From: Patiria pectinifera | Lineage: Eukaryota > Echinodermata > Asteroidea > Valvatida > Asterinidae | Length of the DNA stretch: 64,000 nucleotides | Direction: 5' to 3' | Assembly (NCBI GenBank): GCA_029964075.1 | Contig: CM057149.1 | Span: forward strand, 16,940,197-17,004,196 | In this document: piece after piece, positions 34,801 to 46,800 of the stretch | Layout: every line of letters begins with the position of its first letter | Position numbering within the stretch: the first letter of the stretch is position 1 | Made by a program: the position numbers and the translations under genes | The notes under the pieces: generated by a model | What the model was told of the DNA's origin: nothing | The model's input: only the letters and a program-made list of their open reading frames with translations | Database searches by the model: none

Positions 34801-37800
34801 ACATCCCCATAGACTTGTGCACAAAATGTTTCAAACTTAAATGTGCCCTATTAAAACCCAATATTCCCTTGTCCTTTTTCCATGAATTTCCGTATGTTTA
34901 CTAATTAGACCACAAGCAACCAATATAATGTATACTGTATAAACCGTCGTATCGCTTAAATCGGCCGTCTGACGAAAGTCCCGATTGTCTCTAATGCATT
35001 TCCATTGACATTTTAATTTCTAAGTCGGCCTTTGTAAGCCACCATTTCGCCTACATGTATGTCGGCGTGTTACTTTCAGTCCCATTTCCTCATAACCACA
35101 CAAATTCCTCTGAATAAGTCGGCATCGTGCTCTGATGCGGTTTGCAAGAAGTGTCGAGTGAAAAGTCCCACACACTGCTGACATCTGTTTATCAATGGCA
35201 CGGCCCATGATTGATGCATCGGCCAGCACGTGTACACTAATCGCGCGTGTCTGTACATTGTGTGTATCGTTCGCTTACACGAAGTACATGTCCATTCCGT
35301 ACCATCAATACCAGTACCCCCTCTCGACTGCACGCATGCGCTCTATTCATTTTAGGGGTCCCCTTATTGTGCCAGTACCATGCACATTTAATTCGTGACT
35401 GTACACGTACGTACGTGCACAATGTACACCTCATGTACATGGACGTACAGTATGCAAGCAGGACATTTGGGAGACATTCCCATAGACTTGCACACAAAAT
35501 TAACCTATCCCTACCCCTAGCCCTAACCCTTACCCTCAACCTAACCCTAAACACTAAGCCCTAGCTCTAGCCCTAGCCCTTGTCAAAATAGTGGTGTTGC
35601 CCTAAGGCAAAAAAAAAAGTCTCCGGTTTCTGGTATGCGCGCGCGTCGCCGTAGCCATGCGCGTCGGCAAAATGAAAAAGTTTTTTTTTTCAATACAAGA
35701 TGATGTCTCAAAACCGCCAAACTCACTGGTTTGACTGGAATCCTGCTGCTGCACAATTTTAACGTGTTTTTAGATGGGGTTATGATCGAGAATAAGCTTT
35801 ATGTGGCCTCTCTGGACTCCCATATATTTGCACTAAGTTTAGTCGGGCACCATTTGCAGTCATCAGCCGACATTTGAAGCCCCCCCAAAAAAAACAACAG
35901 GTCAAAAAAAAAAAAAAGCCGCGTCGCCGCACCACTTTTGGGGCAAGCTCCATACCAGAAACCGGAGACTTTTTTTTTTTGGCCTAATGAGGTGTGTCGC
36001 CCTATTAGAGCAAATTAACAAGTGTCGCCCTATTAGACTTGTTAGTAATATATACATGAATTTATAAAGCGCATATTCTAATAAACATACTCATGGCGCT
36101 ACAGCAATGTACATAGCACAAATGTAAATCTATAACATAACAAGTTAGACTGTGCCCTACGTTCGTCACCTGAATCATGCCACCTACCATATTGTACAAT
36201 TGTGTCCAAACAGCCAGCTTTGAACTGTGCTTCTTATCAGGGGCCATTCAAAATGTTCAATGTTTCAAATTTCAAATTTATTTGGAAATTGTCTTGACCC
36301 ACCCCCCTAAAAAATTTGTTTTCATTTTTTAAATGTTGAATTGCTATTCAATATAAATATATCGTATACACCAAAGAAGAAAGTAATGCTTCAATTGAGC
36401 CAGAGTTTTAGGTCAACGCTCGGGAGTTTTCAATAGTTTTTCCAGGCTTCCAGCCTGCAACTTTGAAGATGAAACAAGAGGAAATTGCCTATCACGTAAA
36501 ACTGTGTAGTGCCGTTGTTTTTGCCAGATACCCATCATTTGTTGGTTTCAAAAGTCATTGAGTTTAACATTTTTGCAATGACAAGCTGCAAGCTGAATGA
36601 TTACAAAGTTCACCAATCTCCCAAGAAATATTTTGTCTGAGATACATTTGAAGACCCCCCTCCCAAATATCTGTTGCTGAGTTCCCATGAGTTGCTTGAA
36701 AAACTATAGTGCTAGTCTTGGATTCAAGCAGGTGTAGCGACCGGTAATCGATACCCATGGCGTGTGTAAGCCAAACGTGCACATCTAGTACTCTCAATCC
36801 TGGCCAAATCTCGCTGGGCCCCCAACCCCCCGGCCCCCATTCAATGTTGTCTCTCATTGCGCGGTGTGTGCTCCATAAGCTGGAGAGAACAACATTGACC
36901 GAGGGAGCGGGGGAGTGGGTGACCGTGGCAGGCTCAGGAAGTGTCCCAACCATTTTGGCCGGGATTGCTGCTAACTGTCCGTTATGTACAGGTCATCCGG
37001 TCTGTAAATGGGAAGAGAAATAGTTGAACAGAAACGCGCATCGGAATGCTGGCGCGTAGTTCTAGCAAATCACAAGATCGTAGCGGACTTTGTACTGACT
37101 CTCTGCGGAACATTCTGATCACCCCAGGTCACCCCAGCTTTATCAACCATGAATGAGACCCAATGAACTACATGTACATTGGCTCCACTTCTACATTTAC
37201 TTTATTATAAATATTGCATCACTTCCCCCCCCCCCCGGGTCTATTTATATCCTTTGTTTTTCTTTTACCTCTCCGGCATATTAAATTAGGCATGTCAGTG
37301 TTCCTAACCAACCCACGGATATTTCAGTTTTGTCATCCAGTGTGTTTTATGCCCCATGACAAATCTTTTTCGAAACTTTGCGTGCATCTAAAGACATCCA
37401 CTATGAGTACATCTGTGAAGTTTCAATTTAATCCGAAATTTGTCACATCTTTAGAACTACAAGCATCACAACAACACGCTTTGTATCAAATTAAAGAGGA
37501 CAACACGATCTCTCATTTGAGTGTTGTGACAGTGCAATGGAATGTGGTTTAGTACGATTGGGGAGAAAAAAAGCCTGTTTTTTTGGCTGGTACCATCTTC
37601 AGTGGGGGCTGTTCAAATTGGACGATCACGCACACTATTAGACAATATCGTGCAAATACCCCCCTTACATGCTATCTCCGCTGGCTACGCCTCTGTGTCC
37701 AGGCAGACGGACACATCAGTAATTATTATTTATTTTATTTATATTATTAATATTATTTACAATTACAGTATTACTATAATTGTCATACAGTGTATTTAAT

Positions 37801-40800
37801 TTTTTTTTTTGGGGGGGGGTGTTTCACCCCCAATATCCCCCCCCCCCCGGCTCGGCGCCTCGTCATCTCATTAAATTTCTGGGATAAATTGTGGACCAGT
37901 TTATCCCCGACAGCTCTACAAGTTGCTCATTTCTGTACAACTTCCTGGCAATCTTCCTGCAATGAAGATATTAGCATACTTCTTTCTTGTAGTGAAGTAA
38001 AATGAAAAATGTAACAAGAAATTCTGTTAGAGTCGTCGGCGAAAGCATGATGCCACCAACTCAGACAGGGCCTGACGAAGCTCCGTGATCCTCAGATAGT
38101 AAATGATAACATTCAGCCAACTATCTGTGAAAAAGACCTAGCTACATGTAGTCGTCACGATAAAGTTTGTCGGGTACTCTTCAAAAGCGCCCTCTGTGAC
38201 CAGCACTAAGAGGATGAAACTTGGCGACCAGCATATGAAGACAGTCGTGGTTATGATGAACGCTGTCATAGCCGACTTTGTACTGACTCTCTGCGGAATG
38301 TTCTGATCAGCCCAGGCAATGTTGATCTGATTTTGGGCGGCAATGCGGCGTGCCTGCCGGCGTGCTACGATGAGAATGTAGCTATAGAGGACAAAGATTA
38401 CACCAAGAGCGATTGCCACCAGACACAGGAGAAGGGGCAAGCAAAAAAGGCATTCAAAGTAGGCGCAAAAATGAGGACTTTCCTCGGACAGGATGTTGGG
38501 TGCGTGGAGACCAAGTACGACGATGTAAAAAGCCAAAGTCAGGGTCCATGTGATAACGATGATGGTTTTTGCCCTCTTCAGTGTCATCAGTGTGAAATAG
38601 CGCGCGGAAAAACAACGGCGATGAAGCGATCCATTGTTAGGAACACTAGAGACAAGATAGTCAGTGTTAAGAAGGATGTAGACGAAATGCCCCAGGCGCT
38701 GCAAAGAAATTCACCCAGCACCCATTCCCCGGCGAAATCTTGTGTTAGCTGTGGGAGCATCCAGAACAGCCCAATGCAGATGTCGGACACGGTGAGCGAA
38801 GCCATGAACACCTTGGTCGTTTCTTGGATGCCACTGGCGCGACGAAGCACCACCAGGCATATCGGGTTGAGAGTCAGAATCAAAACAAATGTCAGAGTTA
38901 TGATCACGTAAAGAAAAACCTGAAATGGTTCATGTTCAGGAGGGTCGAGCACTTCAGCGGCTAATACACATGTGTTAACACCTGTGATATTCATGTTTGA
39001 TGGTCGAATTGTTTTTTTTTTGGTTGAATTGTGTTGATGATGCTCACTGTGTCAATGCTGTCAGTGTATCTCACTGCATAAGTCCAATACTTGACAGGGT
39101 TTTGTGCTGTGACACACTTTTTGCTTCACGTTTTTTTTCTCCGATTACAAGTTGTTACCTCTCATTGACATGCCGTGGTTTGGCACTGGCTGTTACCAAT
39201 CCAGGCCAAAGCCATCGCTTTCACTTCCCTTATCAATTCCCCGGCCCTTTGCCTCCTATTGTACTCACCAGTGCTCTAGTATCTTCTTTAAAAACATGTT
39301 CTTTGTGTATCTTGCCATTAAAAATTAAAATCACGGGTACTCAGTACACATTGTTAATTTGATTTCCAGAGATATATAATGTACCTTCAAGAGAGAATGG
39401 TATCTGTGTCTTCTTTGTGTATCTTTCCGTTCAAAATTAAAATCACGGGTACTCAGTACACATTGTTAATTTGGTTTCCAGAGGTAGACCTTCAAGAGAG
39501 AATGGTATCAACGTGTTCTTCCTCAGGTTGTTGATCTGCCCTTACTTATATACACATTAGCACTACAAGTACTGAATTTCAGAAACAAAAGAAAGTGATT
39601 TTGCCAAGTTGTTGATTTGCCCTTTAATACACTCAGTCGGTACAAGTCGTACGTGTATAATTAGTAGTCGGGTAGCAAAGAATAAATATTTTGTTCCCAT
39701 GGTAACTATGCTTTCATTTTTATCTGGCATTTCCGTTAATTAATTGGACTGGTCATTCAACCGTGTCGGGACACAATGTGTGACGTATGACCATATTATG
39801 AAAAGCCTGAATGCCTTGCTAGCAGTTGCTCTACATAATTTTTGTTGTCGGGTGTTTCACTACTGCAGAAATTTTAAATCATTTGAATGTATTTTGCCAA
39901 AAATATGAGCAATTGAGTGATTTTGACACAGTTACGTCCACATTAAGGTAGTGTTTCTGCTATATTTGAACCCTGACTATACCAAAACAAAAGCTATTCC
40001 TGGTGCATTTGTCCAGTTATAAATATGCAGTGTTAGTTTGGGTAATATTTTACAAAAAAAAAATATATGGATGTATCATTGGCATTTAGTTTTGTCAAAG
40101 TACATTCTGATGATTTAAAACTTTCTCAAGTATTGAAACACCCTAAAGCTGCCCTCATGTCGACCTTGCGACGACACAGATCAGTCGGTGACCGACTTTT
40201 CAGGATCAAGCTGCGTCTGAGCTACGACCGTCGGGAACATTTCAGTCACCGATTTTTTTGCGACCCGAGTTTAACTGCTACGATATTTTCTACACTTTGC
40301 AAATTGTGTGCTTGCCAGCTTCGTTGGCTCCTGAGATTTCATGGGAGTGAAATGGTTGGCAGTGGCATATCGTTTCCTTTTTTTTGGGGGGGGGGGACAT
40401 TTACTCCTGCACCCTGAACTTTTGGCCATTTTTAGAAAGGTTATGAAAGCACTAGCACCTCGGGCTCACGGCTGCTAATACTGTTCGCTCTTACCCCCTG
40501 CCCTGCAAACAGGGCGCTGGGAAGGGCAGATGAACTTTACAGAATGTTGTGAAGGAAGTGGGGATGGCATTCTGGGTAATTTATCAGGACCTTTGTATAA
40601 AGCATCTGGCTGCAGCTGTTGACCGGGGTTAGCCAATGCGCGCAAATACTATCCAAAAAGTTTGCCATAGAAATGCATACACACCATACCGGATGTGATT
40701 TCTTTTCATTGCGGACCATGTGGACAAAATTTTGAGCGTCGAATCATATGCATTTCGTCGACCCTTCGTTCATTCAAAACGGAGCCTGAGCAACTGACGG

Positions 40801-43800
40801 GAGTTAAAATTTACAAAACAGATAAGTTTTACAGATTTTCCTTCATTGTTATGCTTTTCAACCAAAAAAGGGCGCCACATTTTATGAATGGGAATAAAAG
40901 AGTGATCATGAATGATTCAGTCTTAACGGCCATTTAAAACCTTGCAGGGTCGTGGTTGTGATGACTTGCAGGTCACAGGTCACGCAAAATCTATCCAATC
41001 AGAGCGTTAATTCGTCAGCCCTTCCAAGCGTCCTGTTTGCAGGGCGGGGGAGGGGGGGGGTACGAGGGAACTAATACTGTGTCCTACAGTGTCGCTGTAT
41101 TTCTGCCACCTATTGTGCTATTTTGTCCAAACTGTACGTCGCGGCTTTGAACTGCATCGCTTAAAGTCACATGATGTCAAGCCCCACCCCACCCCACACC
41201 ACTTGGCAGAAATCACTACCTCAAACATTTTAGTTCAGCCTTTCTTCACAGCACCTCAGTAGTACAAGACTTGAATACACAACAATTTTTTTGCGCAACT
41301 GCGCAATAAACTTACGATCGATTTCTTGAAACTTGCCGTAGCCTAGCGGCGCAACGTTTTATAATCTAAACATCTTTAAATAATCTAAACATCTTGGACG
41401 TGGATAATAAAAGCATTTACGACGATTGTTTGTGTATGAATTTTGTTCATACAAGAAACAGTCGTTGAATCACCTCCGCCCGCCATTTTGAAAATTATTT
41501 TGTCCGACTTTCATCTGAATCGTGCGTCAACTCTAAAAAAATTGTCACAAGTATAATAGAACTTCAACTATTTAGAACAAGAAGTTGTGAGTGTCTTGTA
41601 TCAACCTTGATTGAAGTTGTGCATTAACAGGCTCCAGGACGATCATGATTTGCTGGTAAAAAAAGGGTAATTTTCAGGCAATTTGCCACAACTTACACCA
41701 CCTAAAATGATTGCGCAAGTTACGCCATAATTTATTGCACAATTCCCAGACTTACGCACTATGAAACTTTCGTGAAATGTGTCATAAGTGAAATGTTGCG
41801 CAGCGTGAAAAGTTGCGCAACTTATGCAACAAATTGTGGTGCAAGCGTAGTAGCGTCATTGCATATAGTTTCGTGAAATCGGCTGCAGGAGGTCGTGGGT
41901 TCAAGTCCCATCCATTAAACTTGATAGTTTGTATTGCATGTTGCTCGGACAACACCAAATACAGTGTTATACTATTAAGGCAGTAACGGCAAAACCCAAT
42001 ATTGAATGTAACAAAGTGAAAATATTACAAGAGTTTCCGTTAGAATCGCTGGCGAAAGCATGAAGCCACCAACTCATGCAGGGCCTGCCGAAGCTCCCTG
42101 TTCCTCAGATAATAAATGACGCCATTCAGCCAACTGTTGGTGAAAAAGAGCAAGTTAGTCATCTGGATGAAATTTGTAGGGTACTCATCAAGAAGAGCTC
42201 TTTTCACGATCTCTAAGAGGATGATAGTTGGCGACCAGCATATGAAGACAGTCATGGTGATGATGAACACTGTCGTAGCGGACTTTGTGCTGATTCTTTG
42301 CGGAACGTTCTGATCACCCCAGGCAATGTTGATCTGATTCTGGGCGGCAATGCGACGTGCATGCCGGCGCGCAACGATGAGAATGTAGATGTACATCGCA
42401 AAGACTAAACCAAGAGCAGATGCCATCACGAACAGTAACATGGGTAAGCAAAAAACACACTCTAGTTGGCTGCAAATGCGAGAATCTTTTGCTACGACAC
42501 TGGGTGCATAAAAGCCAAGTACAATGATGCAAAACATCAAAGTGAGGGCCCATGTGATAGCGATGATAATTTGTGCTCGCTTCAGCGTCATCAGGGTTGG
42601 ATAGCGCAGAGAAAACACGATGGCAACGAAGCGATCCACTGTTAGGAACACAAGAGACAAGATAGTCAGTGTTAAGAAGGATATAGATGAAATGCCCCAG
42701 GCAGTGCAGACAACTTCTCCCAGCACCCATTCCCCGGCGAAATCTTGTGTTAGTGCTGGGAGCATCCAGAACAGCCCAATGCAGATGTCTGACACGGTGA
42801 GCGAAGCCATGAACACCTTGGTCGTTTCTTGGATGCCGCTGGCCCGATGAAGCACCACAAGGCATATCGGGTTGAGAGTCAGAATCAAAACGCCCGTCAG
42901 AGCTGTTAACACGAAAGCGAAAACCTGAAATGGTTCAAGTTCGTGTGGGTCTGGGACTTCAGTGACTATTACAGTTGTGTTAAAATCCGTGATATTCATG
43001 TTTGATGGTTTGAAGGTCGACACGTAATATTAAATTCTTAAAATTGCCAAAGATGCGCACCGTGTCAGTGCCGTCTCTCTACATCACCGCATGTTATTCG
43101 CCTATTGGATAACAGGTTGTGTGGTACCCTTTTCACTGCCCATCCTTTTTCACCAACTGCAAGTTGTTATCTCTTGCCTTGGTCTGCCACTGGCTGTCAC
43201 CATGAAGCATTGCCAATGGCTGTCAACATGTAGCAGTGTCACTAGCTGTCACCACATTGTCACTGGCTGTCACCATATGTAGCATTATCACTGGCTGTCA
43301 CCATGTAGCAGTGTCACTAGCTGTCACCACATTGTCACTGGCTGTTACCATGTACAAGTGTTACTGACTGTCACCATGTAGCATTGTCACTGGCTGTGAC
43401 CATGTGGTAGATTTTTCACTGGCTGTCACCATATAGAAGTGTCACTAGCTGTCACCATGTAGCAGTATCACTTGCTGTCACCATCTAGCAGTGTCACTTG
43501 TCACCATGTAGCATTGTTACTACCGTGATATCACTAGCTGTCACCATCTAGCACTGTCACTTGTCACCATGTAGCATTGTTACTATCGTGATATCACTGG
43601 CTGTCACCATCTAGCAGTGTCACTTGTCACCATGTAGCATTGTAACTACCGTGATATCACTAGCTGTCACCATCTAGCACTGTCACTTGTCACCATGTAG
43701 CATTGTTACTACCGTGATATCGCTAGCGTGTCACTTGTCACCATGTAGCAGTGTTACTACCGTGATATCACTAGCTGTCACCATGTAGCAGTGTTACTAC

Positions 43801-46800
43801 CATAGCTGTCACCATGTGGCAGTGTCATTAGCTGTCACCATGCATGTTGTAGTATCACTAGCTGTCACCATGCATGTAGAAGCATCACTATACATGTAGC
43901 TGTCACAATAGAGAAGTATCACTACAGTAGCTGTCACCATGCATGTAGCAGTTTCACTAGCTGTCACCATGTGGCAGTGTCACTGTCTGTCACCATGTAG
44001 CAGTGTCACTGTCTGTCACCATATATCACTGGATGTCACCATGCAGCATTGTTACCGGCTTCACTCACTGTGATGAAGTGGCTGCTGATCTCAACTGTCG
44101 TCACTTTTTCCCCAACATATTCGCATCGCAGTAACAGAGGTTTTCACAGTGCATATTGTTGCTTTGGTTTCTATTGTCCTTGAAGGACAGATCTTCTTCC
44201 CCAGAGAACACCCAGTTGTTGCTTTACCCTTTCATCTCAAAGGAAAAAAAATAAAACAATTTGGTTCCTATGGTGAAAACAAAATAAAACAATTTGGTTC
44301 CTATGGTGACTCTGCTTTCATTTTTCCAGGCATTTCCCTTACTTAATTGGACCGGCTATTCATGAATTTCTACCAATCAATAGTTGGGTGACTTGCTTTG
44401 TATTGTGGACGTTTTTCAATGGTGGAACAGATATTAATTTTTCTTTATTCATGATGCTCTGCCAATTAGTGGTTGGGTGACTAGCTTTGGATGACCTAGA
44501 GGATTAGGATGAGTTTCAATGGCGGAACAGATATTACTTTTTCTTTGTTGGGCACAGCACCGCTAATCAACCATAAATTTGACCCAATTGGACCACAATG
44601 CCTCAATTTTCCTACTTCATTATAAGTATTAGACACGTCAGTGTTCCAATCAACCCTTGGATACCTTTACTTTCTCATTAAGCGTGTTTTATTGCAAGTT
44701 TTTGTTACCTGACCCATTGGCCGGTTGCCTGTTTTTACGAAAAGCAAATATATTTTCTGCATTTATTCAATTTTGGTACCTGAGATATCATGGGTGCAGG
44801 TAGCTTTTGTGTTGTGGTTTAGTCCATCATAAGTTTATCACAAATCCAGCCAAATCAAATACAGTGGAACGCCGCTATACCAAACACCGCTATACCGAAC
44901 ATTCGGCTATACCGAACATCATCCTTGGCTCCCGGATTTAAGGTACAAAAGTACCAAACATTGTTGTTGAAAAAAAGTCAACGGGTTAACAAAAATGTAC
45001 CAGTTGTACATGTATTTAACACTATTTGGGCCACTTTTGATTCCCAAACATCAAACGACCCATAGTTACATCGTGTTTGAATGTTGAAGAGCGATAGATG
45101 GCTATTATTTCCCCAAGGAATAAAAGTGAAAACCATCCATTGCTCAGGTTTCCAACTCCTCGTGCGGCCGCGGGATGTGACAAATGCAGGTTCACTATTG
45201 GTCAACAGAGGGTACCGGCAGTTTAAAAACACTATACCGAACGATTCACACTTCCTGTGAACGATTCACACTTCCTGTGAATCCCACGATGTTTGTTATA
45301 GCGGCAGTCCACTGTACCCACCGTCGTTAGTACGCGAGGCGGTAATATATTACGGTAACATGTGTTATAATTGACACGCATAAAAGTGGGCCTATTTGTT
45401 CTGAATAAAACAAATTCAACGGTACAATTTCTGGCAGGTTGTTAAAATCATACAAAATTTCCCTTTTGCAACTGCATAAAAAAACTAACAATACGCCCAA
45501 AAAAGAAGTCTTTGGATGGGATTCGAACCACCTAAAAGTGAATTCTTCCAACTATGAGCTCCATGCGCCAACAAAAGAGGGCGCCCTTTACCCAGCAATG
45601 ACGTACCATGGGCGGGACAAGTACATTTCGCTGGTTGACAAGCACACCCGTTCCTTGTGTGTGACGCACCTACACCAGGGAATTTGTACTATGTACACAC
45701 AGTGGTCGCGCTTTAAGGAAAAATACTGCAGTCAGGCAAGTTGGCATCGTTGGGTCACCCCCAACTGTACTTTTTTTGCTGGTGAGGGGGTACTTGTGAA
45801 CGGAGCGGATAACCACGTCCATGCAAGCCCCTTCAAATGTCCACCATTTTTTGGTCCTTTATGCCCGCCATATAAAATTACAGGCGGGCATGTGACGTGG
45901 CATTTTGACATAAAAACCTCATTTATTAATAAGGGTTGGTAGTTGAATCAGGTGACAAGTCTGGTCACATAGAAATCACAAGTCTGATTTATAAATACAT
46001 TACAAGTCACTTCACAAGCTCGGCCACAAATAAATGTCACATCATTTCAGATGTCTGGTCATTAAAGGGAATATACATCATTTGCTTTTGCTGTAATTTT
46101 CAGAAATGGATGGAATTGGGGGGTTGGAAATATATAGCAAATATAGTTACGCTGACTTTTTTGAGGTTTTGGGTTCGAAAATACTATAAAAACCAAGAAA
46201 AACATCATTTTCTTGTAGTCTGGTTCCCTGACTCCATATAAGAAGAAACAGAGCAGTTTACATACATTGGGGAATTGCAGAGTTGTAATGACTCGAGTCA
46301 ATGACTCGACTCGAGTCCAACTCGAGTCACATTTTTTGGTGACTCGACTCGACTCGAGTCCCGACAGGTAAATGACTCGACTCGACTCGAGTCACTGCGA
46401 GCAAATGACTCGACTCGACTCGAGTCCCTCATCAGAATGACTCGACTCGACTCGAGGAAGGCTAATAAGACTCGAGTCCCAAAAATAAAAGCAAAACTTA
46501 CTTGCGAAAAATATTTGCAATGACTTACGCCGCGCCGTTCGTGTTGCCAGGTTTTGTTCACGTCACGTTATGTTCGCGAATTATGTACGTTCATATACAG
46601 CGGCCGTCTGTTTTCCTTCCTCCATAATGATACAACAAACATACACCGTGTCGCGGACTCCCACCTTGTGGTTCTATAGCATGAAATGCTAAATCCGGAA
46701 CCAGACTTAAAACGCATTTCTCAATCCGTGGTTTCATCATTGGTTTCGGGCAATTTCTTATTAAGCTCTTGGTGGAACGCTAGCTAAATTTATGTCCCGA

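Noticed and set aside
43000..43023. Eight-codon upstream extension of the antisense GPCR
   Set aside because: It begins with GTG, not ATG; the ATG at 42999 is shared with the pseudogene paralogue.
43145..44060. Possible CRISPR-like array
   Set aside because: Units are contiguous and degenerate without unique spacers, and the DNA is eukaryotic; it is a minisatellite.
46298..46561. Ser/Arg/Glu-rich frame (DSSRVES repeats)
   Set aside because: Translation of the GACTCG array in the hAT-like element, not a gene.
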